DNA from: Streptomyces sp. yr375
GTDB taxonomy: Bacteria; Actinomycetota; Actinomycetes; Streptomycetales; Streptomycetaceae
Reading direction: 5' to 3'
NCBI RefSeq assembly: GCF_900110755.1
Contig: NZ_FOFF01000014.1
Span: forward strand, 103,585-167,584
DNA length: 64,000 nt
The translations under genes and the position numbers were made by a program. Shown here one piece after another: positions 26,139-33,914 of this stretch (position 1 is the stretch's first letter; the number at the start of each line of letters is the position of its first letter). The notes under the pieces are model-generated. The model worked only from the letters and a program-made list of their open reading frames with translations. It was not told where the DNA came from and did not search any database.

Positions 26139-26771
26139 TCACACGTCCCCCGCGATCGTGTTGCGCTCGCTCGGCTGGACGTACACCAGGCCGTCGCCCT
26201 CGAACCGGATCTGGAAGGCCTCGCCGCCGCCCTCGCCCATGAACGTGCGGAACGTCACACCCGACTGGAAGGTCTGCCGGACGTCGCCCTGGTGCGCGAG
26301 ATACGCGCCCGGGTCCACCGTCAGCGGGTACTGCGGGCTGACGCGCAGCACCACCGCCGGTCCGTCCGACGTGATCGCCGCCTGGCCGTGGCCTTCCACG
26401 GTCGTCGTGAACAGTCCGTTGCCCTGGGCCGCGCCGCGCATGCCGGTGAAACTCGTCCCGGTCCGCAGGCCCGCGTCGGTCGCGAGCAGGTTGCTCGACT
26501 CGACGAACAGCTTGTCCCCCTGGAGCTGGACAAGGTTGATCTCGGAGGCGCGATCGGCGAACCAGCACGTGCCCTGCCCCCTCACCTCCATCACGGTCAT
26601 CTGCTCGCCGGTGAGCCGCCGGGTCACCATGCCCCGGATGCCCTCACCGCCGCCGCTGAGCTTCTTGAATGCCATCTGCCCGTCGTACGCGACCATCGAG
26701 CCGTTCTTCGCCTTCACGGCGTCCCCGGTCATGTCGACGGCGAGCACCTTGCTGCCTTGAAGTCGAAACAT
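26139..26771 (-). CDS. AIM24-family protein (first of three)
   Basis: 210 residues, the first gene of the AIM24 operon. It begins MFRLQGSKVLAVDMTGDAVKAKNGSMVAYDG and has the same repeated beta pattern as its neighbours, ending EAFQIRFEGDGLVYVQPSERNT. No signal peptide or membrane segment is seen, so it is cytoplasmic or peripheral. A much longer open frame runs upstream to 27161, but ATG 26771 matches the family start and the extension reads as non-coding. It is divergent from the DUF3817 gene at 26962. Confidence 0.88.
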   Translation of the reverse strand: MFRLQGSKVLAVDMTGDAVKAKNGSMVAYDGQMAFKKLSGGGEGIRGMVTRRLTGEQMTVMEVRGQGTCWFADRASEINLVQLQGDKLFVESSNLLATDAGLRTGTSFTGMRGAAQGNGLFTTTVEGHGQAAITSDGPAVVLRVSPQYPLTVDPGAYLAHQGDVRQTFQSGVTFRTFMGEGGGEAFQIRFEGDGLVYVQPSERNTIAGDV

Positions 26772-26961
26772 CGCCACGCTGCGAAGGTATCCGGCGAAGG
26801 GGTGCGCGGAACAGCACCCGGGGGTGGAGAGAGACCCTGAACGCACCCTTAGGGGGACCGTTTGCCACAATGGGCGAAAGCTTGTGCGTGCATTCACAAA
26901 CCGCTCGCTCAATCGTCTGCCCGCCGCCCGCCCATCGCCGTACCTCCCCCGAAGGTGACTC

Positions 26962-27306
26962 GTGGACCTGAAGACAGCCTCCGCCCTCCGCCGACTGCGC
27001 CTGGTCTCCGCCCCGGAAGCCGTGTCCTTCCTCCTGCTGCTGGTCTGCTCGGTGCTGAAGCGGACCACCGACTTCAACGCGGTGCCCGTCATGGGCATGG
27101 TCCACGGCGTCCTGTTCATCCTGTACGTGCTCTTCTGGGCGGACGCCTGGAACCGCACCAAGTGGGCCCCGAAGACCGCGGCCCTCTACTTCGTCCTCTC
27201 GGTCCTGCCGACCGGCGGTTTCTTCGCCGAGCGCAAGCTGCGCCGCGAGGCGGAGGACGCGGTCATCGCCTCCCGCGCCCGCACCGACGGCGTGGTGAAC
27301 GCGTGA
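26962..27306 (+). CDS. DUF3817 integral membrane protein
   Basis: 114 residues with three hydrophobic segments (AVSFLLLLVCSVLK, MGMVHGVLFILYVLFWADAW, AALYFVLSVLPTGGFFAERKL). The conserved HG in the second and the P-T-G-G-F/E-R-K end are typical of DUF3817. The function is unknown. GTG 26962 follows gaagg at good spacing. It overlaps the thiamine-binding-family gene by 4 bp. A second DUF3817 gene is at 31656. Confidence 0.88.
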   Translation: MDLKTASALRRLRLVSAPEAVSFLLLLVCSVLKRTTDFNAVPVMGMVHGVLFILYVLFWADAWNRTKWAPKTAALYFVLSVLPTGGFFAERKLRREAEDAVIASRARTDGVVNA

Positions 27307-27596
27307 TCGTCGCCTTCTCCGTCACCCCGCTGGGCGTCGGCGAGGACGTCGGCGCATACGTCGCCGACGCCGTCCGGGTCGTCCGCGAATCCGGCCTCCC
27401 GAACCGCACCGACGCCATGTTCACGTCCATCGAGGGCGAGTGGGACGAGGTCATGGACGTCGTCAAACGCGCCGTGGCCGCCGTCGAGGCACGCGCGCCC
27501 CGCGTCTCCCTCGTCCTCAAGGCGGACATCCGCCCAGGAGTGACGGACGGCCTCACCTCGAAGGTGGAGACCGTCGAGCGGCACCTGGAGCAGTGA
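27303..27596 (+). CDS. MTH1187/YkoF-type thiamine-binding family protein
   Basis: 97 residues, ferredoxin-like fold family (DUF77). It begins VIVAFSVTPLGVGEDVGAYVADAVRVVRESGLP and carries MFTSIEGEWDEVMDVVKRAV and RVSLVLKADIRPG, all family hallmarks. Members bind thiamine or a related ligand as tetramers; the biological role is unclear. GTG 27303 overlaps the DUF3817 stop, so the two proteins are co-translated, and this pair is common in actinobacteria as I recall. It converges with the TetR gene at 27618. Confidence 0.88.
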   Translation: MIVAFSVTPLGVGEDVGAYVADAVRVVRESGLPNRTDAMFTSIEGEWDEVMDVVKRAVAAVEARAPRVSLVLKADIRPGVTDGLTSKVETVERHLEQ

Positions 27597-27617
27597 CCTG
27601 GCTGGGCCCGACGGGCC

Positions 27618-28325
27618 TCAGCGTCGTGCGGAGGCGCGGCGCAGGTACTGGCGGACCGCCCGTTGGGCCACCGGGCCCAGTTCCTCCAGGGCGCTGACCA
27701 GGAGGCCCAGTTGGTCCAGGGCGTCCAGCGCGGACCCGGCGCCGGCCGCGTCGACCCCTTCGTACAGCTCGATGCCGACGAAGGACGCGGCCACCGCGCG
27801 GGCCAGCCCCGCCGGGTCGGTGAACTCGCCGAAGGGCGTGCCCGCGAGGACGCGGCGCAGGACGTTCTCGATCTCGACGATCCACAGGTCGAGGCCCGCC
27901 GCCGTCGCCGGGCCGAGGACCTCGTGGGTCTGGGCGCCCGCCAGGAGCTGGCCGAGCCGGGCGACGTTCCCGTCGGCGCGCTCCTGTTCGTGGATGTCGC
28001 GGCCCAGGGCGAGGAGTTCGGACAGCGAGGCGACGGCGTCGAAGCGGGCGCGGTAGCGCGCGACCGTGCGCTCCGCTCCGTACCGGCACGCCGCCGCGAG
28101 CAGCTCGTCCACCGAGCCGAAGTGGTAGAAGACCAGCGCCTGGTTCACCCCGGCGGTCGCCGCGATCGTCCGCGCCGACGTCTTCGCGATGCCCTGCTCG
28201 GTGAGCGTGCGCAGAGCGCCCTCCAGCAGCTTCGCCTTGGTCGCCGTCTTCGTGTCCGGCTTCGTGGCCGTCTTCGGTCCGGTCCTCGGTCCGGTCCTCG
28301 GTTCCGGCTTCGTGTCCGGGCTCAC
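27618..28325 (-). CDS. TetR-family regulator, last gene of SRPBCC operon
   Basis: 235 residues. The HTH is KLLEGALRTLTEQGIAKTSARTIAATAGVNQALVFYHFGSVDELL (about residues 32-76). Before it lies an odd basic, repetitive leader made of T-K-P/T-G-P-R/K units (PEPRTGPRTGPKTATKPDTKTATK), encoded by short DNA repeats at 28240-28320. GTG 28325 overlaps the DUF4166 stop and is preceded by gaggaggc. As the third gene of an operon whose upstream region has two TTGAGCG(A/G)TCGCTCAA palindromes, it most likely represses its own operon. Confidence 0.88.
   Translation of the reverse strand: MSPDTKPEPRTGPRTGPKTATKPDTKTATKAKLLEGALRTLTEQGIAKTSARTIAATAGVNQALVFYHFGSVDELLAAACRYGAERTVARYRARFDAVASLSELLALGRDIHEQERADGNVARLGQLLAGAQTHEVLGPATAAGLDLWIVEIENVLRRVLAGTPFGEFTDPAGLARAVAASFVGIELYEGVDAAGAGSALDALDQLGLLVSALEELGPVAQRAVRQYLRRASARR
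28240..28320. repeat. short tandem repeats coding the TetR N-terminal leader
   Basis: Repeats of ggtccggtcctc and of cttcgtgtccgg/cttcgtggccg encode the T-G-P-R/T-K-P leader of the TetR protein. This is slippage-prone DNA, so length variation between strains is likely. Confidence 0.55.
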
Positions 28326-29029
28326 CCGCGTGCCTCCTCGCGCACCGGACGCAGCCCCGGGCGCACACCGCACGCGCGGACGTCCGTGTACGTCGTGGTG
28401 AACGAGCCCTGGTAGCCGAACAGCGGGCCGAAGAAGCGGTTCACGACGCTCACCCGGATCCGGAACCGGCCGGCCCGGTCGTCGTAGGACTCCCGTACCT
28501 CCGCCGTCGCCCCGATCAGTTCGGGGACCCGGACGTCCAACAACCCCTCGCGGAAGCGGTGTTCGCCGGAGCGGATCAGCAGCGAGCCGTCCGCCTGGGC
28601 GGTGAGGCGCAGGTCGGTGGCGAGGTGCTGGTGGGTGCCCAGGTAGTCGAGGACGTGGCCGCCGCCGGGGCCCAGCACCATCTGGGCGTCGAAGCGGCGG
28701 GCCCGGCCGGGCAGGTCGAAGGTGCGCACGAAGCTCACCGTCTCACGCCCGAAGCCGTCCACGTACGGCACGTTCTCGATCATGAACGGGATGTGCCTGC
28801 CCGCGCGCGGCACGAGGATGTTGCGGGTCGAACCCAGGGCGAGGAACGGTTTCACCCAGGCCCCGCCGTGCCAGATCCGGTCCATCACGCCCCGGCCCGT
28901 GCAGGCCTCCCCGCTCGCCAGCCCCACCGAGAAACGGCGTTGCAGTGCGGGGTGCAGCCGGTCGAAGTCGCCGCCCATCGCCGTACGGAAGATCGAAGGC
29001 ATCGAGGTCGTCGAGGTCGTCGAAGTCAT
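28322..29029 (-). CDS. DUF4166 protein
   Basis: 235 residues. Family features are IFRTAMGGDFDRLHPALQRRFSVGL, GVMDRIWHGG, FDAQMVLGPGGGHVLDYLGTHQHLATDL and the C-terminal VVNRFFGPLFGYQGSFTTTY. No membrane helix is apparent. The function is not known; in this operon it follows a SRPBCC/membrane protein, suggesting a lipid or hydrophobic-ligand role, by context only. ATG 29029 overlaps the upstream stop by 4 bp (ATGA). The N-terminus MTSTTSTTSM is repeat-derived. Confidence 0.8.
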   Translation of the reverse strand: MTSTTSTTSMPSIFRTAMGGDFDRLHPALQRRFSVGLASGEACTGRGVMDRIWHGGAWVKPFLALGSTRNILVPRAGRHIPFMIENVPYVDGFGRETVSFVRTFDLPGRARRFDAQMVLGPGGGHVLDYLGTHQHLATDLRLTAQADGSLLIRSGEHRFREGLLDVRVPELIGATAEVRESYDDRAGRFRIRVSVVNRFFGPLFGYQGSFTTTYTDVRACGVRPGLRPVREEARG

Positions 29030-29814
29030 CGGGGGTCCTCCAGGGTGTGCAGGACGCGAGGCGCACGCGCGCGTACCGGTGGTCGGCGCAGGCAGCGGCG
29101 GGCCGCCGGTGTGCGGGAGCGGGGCGGCGCGAACAGGGCCACGCACACCGCGAGGCTCAGCAGCAGCGGGCACAGGTAGGCCAGTGACGCCGCGAACGGG
29201 CCGAAGAGCAGCAGCAGGGACTCCAGGCCGAGGCCGGTGCAGGCGAACGCGACGACACACGCGCGTACGGCGATCTCCACGAGCCAGTTCACCAGCGCGC
29301 GTTCCGGCGTGACGCCCCGCTCCAGCCACAGCCGCAGCCGGTCGAAGGACCAGGCCGTCGCCCAGCCCATCAGGGGTCGGAACAGCGCCCGGTCGGCCAG
29401 TGCGCCGAACACACCCCAGCGGGGGCGGTAGTCGTAGCCGGTGAGGAAGCGGACGCCGTCGCCGTCGGGGACGTAACGCCAGTAGCCGCTGCCCTCGGCC
29501 AGCAGGGAGAGCGGGTGCGGGGAGGCGAAGCGCAGGGCGGACGTGCGGGTGCCGTCGGGGCGTTCGCGCTCACCGGCGGAGACACCCGTCCCGGCGATCG
29601 TCAGGAACGGCAGCACGCGCGTGGCGTAACGGAACCGCTGAGGCGCGCCCTCGCCGTCGCCCTCGCCGGGCGGAAGGTAGTCGATCTCGGTGAACCGCAG
29701 GTCCCAGCGCCGGTGCTGCGCCGGGTCCTGTGTGCGCGCCCACACCTCGTCGAGGTCGGCGCGGATCCGCGCCTCGACGAACAGCCCGGTGCGCTGTCCT
29801 GTGCGCTGTCGCAT
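29026..29814 (-). CDS. SRPBCC-fold protein with C-terminal membrane helices
   Basis: 262 residues. The N-terminal part (about residues 10-150) has the pattern of a START/SRPBCC ligand-binding fold: FVEARIRADLDEVWARTQDPAQHRRWDLRFTEIDYLPP at the front and GVRFLTGYDYRPRWG later. From about residue 170, two or three membrane segments follow (ALVNWLVEIAVRACVVAFACTGLGLESLLLLFG, SLAYLCPLLLSLAVCVALFA). ATG 29814 has gggag at 6 bp. It is the first gene of a three-gene operon with DUF4166 and TetR, each overlapping by 4 bp. The ligand is unknown. Confidence 0.75.
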   Translation of the reverse strand: MRQRTGQRTGLFVEARIRADLDEVWARTQDPAQHRRWDLRFTEIDYLPPGEGDGEGAPQRFRYATRVLPFLTIAGTGVSAGERERPDGTRTSALRFASPHPLSLLAEGSGYWRYVPDGDGVRFLTGYDYRPRWGVFGALADRALFRPLMGWATAWSFDRLRLWLERGVTPERALVNWLVEIAVRACVVAFACTGLGLESLLLLFGPFAASLAYLCPLLLSLAVCVALFAPPRSRTPAARRCLRRPPVRARAPRVLHTLEDPR

Positions 29815-29867
29815 GCGATCTCCCAGGTCGGGCCAGGTCGGGCAAGGTCGACGTCGGCTCTCGAGCA

Positions 29868-29891
29868 GAGTTTGAGCGATCGCTCAAACTC
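29868..29891. promoter_or_regulatory. 24-bp perfect palindrome, TetR-type operator 1
   Basis: A perfect 24-bp palindrome with core TTTGAGCGATCGCTCAAA. It lies 54 bp upstream of the SRPBCC start. Size and symmetry are typical of TetR-family operators, and a TetR gene is the last gene of the operon. Confidence 0.8.
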
Positions 29892-29907
29892 TCGGAAGTG
29901 GACGGTA

Positions 29908-29937
29908 CACCTGTTTGAGCGGTCGCTCAAACAGGTG
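29908..29937. promoter_or_regulatory. 30-bp palindrome, TetR-type operator 2
   Basis: 14-bp perfect arms (29908-29921 and 29924-29937) around GT, with the same core TTTGAGCGGTCGCTCAAA as operator 1. Its centre is 43 bp from that of operator 1, about four helical turns, so dimers could sit on the same face. It also lies upstream of the divergent protease at 30033. Confidence 0.8.
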
Positions 29938-30032
29938 ACGGAGGGAGGGGTTTCGGCGCGCGCCGCATGGCTAATGTCTCCCGGGGTCGATCAAGTTCCG
30001 CGCGGTGGCGTGGCATTGAAGGGGAGTGTGCG

Positions 30033-31028
30033 GTGGCAGGGCGGCGCGGACCGGGGCTACTCGGCAGGGCGATCACGGCGTTCGTAGTGGCGGCTTCGCT
30101 GTCGGTGGTCTGTGTGGGGGAGGCGCACCGGAGCACGCCGGCGTGCGCACGCGCGCGTGGCGAGCTCACCGTCGACGACCTGCCCGCCGGTTCGTCCGTG
30201 CTCGACTGCCGCGCCGTCGGCCGCCTGATCACCCATGACGGGGCCGGCGTGACGGTGCCCGAACCCGGTACGACCGTCAGCGTCGACGCGCTCACGGCGG
30301 ACGGCTCGGCGCGCGACTTCACGCTGGCGGTCGCCGCCGACGGCACGGTCTCGTACGGCCACGGCCACGAGGAGGGCCATGGCGAGGCCCGTACGGAAGC
30401 CCTCACGGGCAGCCGCCGTGACGCCCCCGCCCCCTGTGCCGACGGGGCCTACTCCACGGCCGGCCGTAAGGAGTACGGCACGTACGAGTGGTTCGTCGGG
30501 GACGGTCCGCTGCCCGGCGGTCTCTCCCGCGCGGAGGCCCGGCGGGCCTTCCAGGACGCCGTCGCCACCATCACCACCAGCCGCAACGACTGCGGCTACG
30601 ACGACACCGTCACGGCGAAGGCCCGCTACCTGTCGACCACCGGGAACGAGGCCGGCATCGACCGCGCGGCCCGCTGCGTCCGCCGGGACGGCCTCAGCGT
30701 CTGGGACGGCGGCGACCTCGGCACCGACGCCGTCGCGACGACCTGCTCATGGAGCCGCCCGGTGCCCGGCGGCCCGGACGAACTGCTCGAGGCGGACGTC
30801 CGCTTCAACACCCACGACTACGCGTTCACCGACCACCCGTCCGGCGGCTGCACGCAGGCGTACGACATCCGCAGCGTCGCCACGCACGAGGCCGGCCACG
30901 TCTTCGGCCTCGGCCACTCCGGCGCGGGGCACGAGAACCTCACCATGTTCGCGAACTCGTTCGCCTGCTCCACCGACGCCCGTAGCCTCGGCAAGGGCGA
31001 CGTCCTCGGCCTGCGCAGCCTGTACTAG
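30033..31028 (+). CDS. secreted matrixin-like zinc metalloprotease
   Basis: 331 residues with a signal peptide or anchor (LLGRAITAFVVAASLSVVCVG). The zinc site HEAGHVFGLGH at residues 285-295 has the full HExxHxxGxxH pattern, followed by a Met-turn candidate (ENLTMF) 11 residues later, so the metzincin (matrixin) clan fits. Cysteines (SSVLDCRA, RNDCGYDD, ARCVRR, TTCSWS, GGCTQAY, SFACSTD) suggest disulfides. The middle has ARYLSTTGNEAGIDRAARCV. GTG 30033 is chosen because aaggggag precedes it at 6 bp; ATG 29967 lacks a site. It is divergent from the SRPBCC operon and may share its operators. Confidence 0.82.
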   Translation: MAGRRGPGLLGRAITAFVVAASLSVVCVGEAHRSTPACARARGELTVDDLPAGSSVLDCRAVGRLITHDGAGVTVPEPGTTVSVDALTADGSARDFTLAVAADGTVSYGHGHEEGHGEARTEALTGSRRDAPAPCADGAYSTAGRKEYGTYEWFVGDGPLPGGLSRAEARRAFQDAVATITTSRNDCGYDDTVTAKARYLSTTGNEAGIDRAARCVRRDGLSVWDGGDLGTDAVATTCSWSRPVPGGPDELLEADVRFNTHDYAFTDHPSGGCTQAYDIRSVATHEAGHVFGLGHSGAGHENLTMFANSFACSTDARSLGKGDVLGLRSLY

Positions 31029-31101
31029 CAGCCTCTACTAGGGGGACCGAAGGACGAGACGGGGCTGACCACGATATGACCGGCCGGTAGGGTCTGGAGG
31101 C

Positions 31102-31611
31102 GTGCCGAAACCGCTCAGTCTTCCCTTCGATCCCATCGCCCGCGCCGACGAGCTCTGGAAGCAGCGCTGGGGAAACGTACCGGCCATGGCCGCGATCACC
31201 TCGATCATGCGCGCCCACCAGATCCTGCTGGCCGAGGTGGACGCCGTGGTCAAGCCGTACGGCCTGACGTTCGCCCGGTACGAGGCGCTGGTGCTGCTCA
31301 CCTTCTCCAAGGAGGGCGAGCTGACCATGTCGAAGATCGGCGAGCGGCTCCAGGTGCACCCCACCTCGGTGACGAACACCGTCGACCGCCTGGTGCGGTC
31401 CGGCCTGGTCGAGAAGCGCCCCAACCCCAACGACGGCCGCGGCACCCTCGCTGGCATCACCGACAAGGGCCGCGAGGTCGTCGAGGCGGCCACCCGCGAC
31501 CTGATGGCGATGGACTTCGGGCTCGGGGTGTACGACGTGGAGGAGTGCGGGGAGATCTTCGCGATGCTGCGGCCCCTACGGGTCGCCGCGCACGACTTCG
31601 AGGACCGGTAA
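31102..31611 (+). CDS. MarR-family regulator
   Basis: 169 residues with a winged helix: LTFARYEALVLLTFSKEGELTMSKIGERLQVHPTSVTNTVDRLVRSGLVEKRPNPNDGRGTLAGITDKG. It is clearly different from the MarR at 24109. GTG 31102 lies after ggaggc (close spacing). It is followed on the same strand by a DUF3817 protein and IcmA; no shared transcript is proven, since a hairpin lies before icmA. The ligand and targets are unknown. Confidence 0.88.
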   Translation: MPKPLSLPFDPIARADELWKQRWGNVPAMAAITSIMRAHQILLAEVDAVVKPYGLTFARYEALVLLTFSKEGELTMSKIGERLQVHPTSVTNTVDRLVRSGLVEKRPNPNDGRGTLAGITDKGREVVEAATRDLMAMDFGLGVYDVEECGEIFAMLRPLRVAAHDFEDR

Positions 31612-31655
31612 CCCCGCGCAAGATCGCCCCATAACCGGTGGTTACGCTCGTCCCC

Positions 31656-31994
31656 ATGAAACGAAGCGTGCTGACCCGCTACCGCGTCCTGGCCTATGTC
31701 ACCGGTGTGCTGCTGGTCCTGCTGTGCCTGAGCATGATCGCCAAGTACGGCCTGGACGTCGACGGCGCCGCGACCTTCACCCGCGTCGTGGCCATCGCGC
31801 ACGGCTGGCTCTACGTCGTGTACCTGGTCCTCGCCTTCGACCTGGGCTCCAAGGCGAAGTGGCCGGTCGGCAAGCAACTGTGGGTGCTGCTCGCCGGGAC
31901 CATCCCGACGGCCGCCTTCATCGTGGAGCGGAAGATCAGCCGCGAGCTGGAGGGCACGTTCTCGGACGCGACCCCGGAGCCCGTCAAGGCGTGA
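31656..31994 (+). CDS. DUF3817 integral membrane protein, second copy
   Basis: 112 residues with three hydrophobic segments (VLAYVTGVLLVLLCLSMI, VVAIAHGWLYVVYLVLAFDLG, KQLWVLLAGTIPTAAFIVERKI). Like the copy at 26962 it has HG in the middle helix and P-T-x-x-F-x-x-E-R-K near the end, so the two are paralogues, here without the thiamine-binding partner. ATG 31656 has only a weak ribosome-binding site. Confidence 0.85.
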   Translation: MKRSVLTRYRVLAYVTGVLLVLLCLSMIAKYGLDVDGAATFTRVVAIAHGWLYVVYLVLAFDLGSKAKWPVGKQLWVLLAGTIPTAAFIVERKISRELEGTFSDATPEPVKA

Positions 31995-32023
31995 CCGCCA
32001 CCGCCCCACCGTCGTGACCCTCA

Positions 32024-32051
32024 CCGCCGCACGCACACGCGCGTGCGGCGG
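32024..32051 (+). terminator. hairpin with T-run after DUF3817 gene
   Basis: An 11-bp perfect stem (32024-32034 with 32041-32051) around acacgc, followed directly by tttg. It separates the DUF3817 gene from icmA. Confidence 0.75.
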
Positions 32052-32105
32052 TTTGTCATCCCCCTCAAAGCGCCGTCTATGAGGACATCCCCGTAAATTG
32101 GGTGC

Positions 32106-33806
32106 ATGGACGCTGACGCCATCGCGGACGGCCGCCGTCGCTGGCAGGCCCGGTACGACGCCTCGCGCACGCGTGAGGCCGACTTCAGCACGCTCTCCGG
32201 GGACCCGGTGGAGCCCGTGTACGGGCCCCGGCCCGGCGACGCCTACGAGGGCTTCGAGCGGATCGGCTGGCCCGGGGAGTACCCCTACACGCGCGGGCTG
32301 TACGCCACCGGCTACCGGGGGCGGACGTGGACCATCCGGCAGTTCGCGGGGTTCGGCAACGCCGGGCAGACCAACGCGCGCTACAAGACCATCCTGGCCA
32401 ACGGCGGCGGCGGGCTGTCCGTCGCCTTCGACATGCCGACCCTCATGGGACGCGACTCCGACGACCCGCGCTCGCTGGGGGAGGTCGGGCACTGCGGGGT
32501 AGCCGTCGACTCCGCCGCCGACATGGAGGTCCTGTTCCAGGACATCCCGCTCGGGGACGTCACCACCTCCATGACGATCAGCGGCCCGGCCGTCCCCGTC
32601 TTCTGCATGTACCTCGTGGCCGCCGAGCGGCAGGGCGTGGACCCCGGGGCGCTCAACGGCACGCTCCAGACGGACATCTTCAAGGAGTACATCGCCCAGA
32701 AGGAGTGGCTCTTCCAGCCCGAGCCGCATCTGCGCCTCATCGGCGACCTGATGGAGTACTGCGCGGCCGGCATCCCCGCCTACAAGCCGCTGTCCGTCTC
32801 CGGCTACCACATCCGTGAGGCGGGCGCGACGGCCGCGCAGGAACTGGCGTACACGCTGGCGGACGGCTTCGGGTACGTCGAACTGGGGCTCAGCCGCGGC
32901 CTGGACGTGGACCTGTTCGCACCCGGGCTGTCCTTCTTCTTCGACGCGCACCTCGACTTCTTCGAGGAGATCGCCAAGTTCCGCGCGGCGCGCCGCATTT
33001 GGGCACGATGGATGCGGGACGTGTACGGGGCGAGGTCGGAGAAGGCGCAGTGGCTGCGGTTCCACACGCAGACCGCCGGCGTCTCGCTGACCGCCCAACA
33101 GCCGTACAACAACGTGGTGCGGACGGCCGTGGAGGCGCTCGCGGCGGTCCTCGGCGGGACCAACTCGCTGCACACCAACGCCCTCGACGAGACCCTCGCG
33201 CTGCCGAGCGAGCAGGCGGCGGAGATCGCGCTGCGCACGCAGCAGGTGCTGATGGAGGAGACCGGGGTCGCCAACGTGGCGGATCCGCTGGGGGGTTCGT
33301 GGTTCGTCGAGCAGTCGACGGACCGGATCGAGGCGGCGGCCGAGGAGATCTTCGAGCAGATCAGGGAGCGGGGGGCGCGGGCTCACCCCGACGGGCGGCA
33401 CCCGATCGGGCCGATCACGTCCGGGATCCTGCGGGGCATCGAGGACGGCTGGTTCACCGGGGAGATCGCGGAGTCGGCGTTCCGGTACCAACAGGCCCTG
33501 GAGAAGGGGGAGAAGAGGGTCGTCGGGGTCAACGCGAACACCGGTTCGGTGACCGGGGACCTGGAGATCCTGCGGGTCGGCCACGAGGTGGAGCGGGAGC
33601 AGGTGCGGGCTCTCGCGGAGCGGAGGGGCGGGCGGGACGGGGTGGCTGTGCGGGGTGCCCTCGACGGCTTGTTGGCCGCCGCTCGGGGCGGGGGCAACAT
33701 GATCGGGCCGATGTTGGATGCGGTGCGGGTCGAGGCGACGTTGGGGGAGATCTGTGAGGTTTTGCGGGAGGAGTGGGGGGTTTATACGGAGCCGGCGGGG
33801 TTTTAG
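32106..33806 (+). CDS. icmA: isobutyryl-CoA mutase large subunit IcmA
   Basis: An adenosylcobalamin-dependent mutase that interconverts isobutyryl-CoA and n-butyryl-CoA, linking valine breakdown with polyketide precursors. 566 residues cover only the TIM-barrel substrate domain; the B12-binding small subunit (IcmB) must be encoded elsewhere. The residues that separate it from methylmalonyl-CoA mutase are both the isobutyryl type: Phe80 (IRQFAGF, Tyr in MCM) and Gln198 (KEYIAQKEW, Arg in MCM). ATG 32106 is the natural start. Third positions in the last 60 codons are less GC-rich and G-run-rich than in the rest of the gene. Its reactivating cofactors (adenosyltransferase, MeaB) are elsewhere in the window. 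Confidence 0.94.
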   Translation: MDADAIADGRRRWQARYDASRTREADFSTLSGDPVEPVYGPRPGDAYEGFERIGWPGEYPYTRGLYATGYRGRTWTIRQFAGFGNAGQTNARYKTILANGGGGLSVAFDMPTLMGRDSDDPRSLGEVGHCGVAVDSAADMEVLFQDIPLGDVTTSMTISGPAVPVFCMYLVAAERQGVDPGALNGTLQTDIFKEYIAQKEWLFQPEPHLRLIGDLMEYCAAGIPAYKPLSVSGYHIREAGATAAQELAYTLADGFGYVELGLSRGLDVDLFAPGLSFFFDAHLDFFEEIAKFRAARRIWARWMRDVYGARSEKAQWLRFHTQTAGVSLTAQQPYNNVVRTAVEALAAVLGGTNSLHTNALDETLALPSEQAAEIALRTQQVLMEETGVANVADPLGGSWFVEQSTDRIEAAAEEIFEQIRERGARAHPDGRHPIGPITSGILRGIEDGWFTGEIAESAFRYQQALEKGEKRVVGVNANTGSVTGDLEILRVGHEVEREQVRALAERRGGRDGVAVRGALDGLLAAARGGGNMIGPMLDAVRVEATLGEICEVLREEWGVYTEPAGF

Positions 33807-33825
33807 GCGGCCTGGGCTTCCGTCC

Positions 33826-33914
33826 CTGGGGGCTGTGCCCCCAGACCCCCCTATCGGCCCTTAAGGGGCCTCGTCCTCAAACGCCGGACGGGCTGGGTGT
33901 GCCGGACGGGCTGG
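33826..33914. repeat. Streptomyces-type intergenic palindromic (REP-like) element
   Basis: Between icmA and the TetR gene lies ctgggggc-tgt-gcccccag (33826-33844), then a second small hairpin around ggcccttaaggggcc and the segment cctcaaacgccggacgggctg. This arrangement recurs between many Streptomyces genes. The last unit, gccggacgggctgg, appears twice 18 bp apart (33883-33896 and 33901-33914). It runs into the 3' end of the TetR gene, supplying its last codons. Confidence 0.75.
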
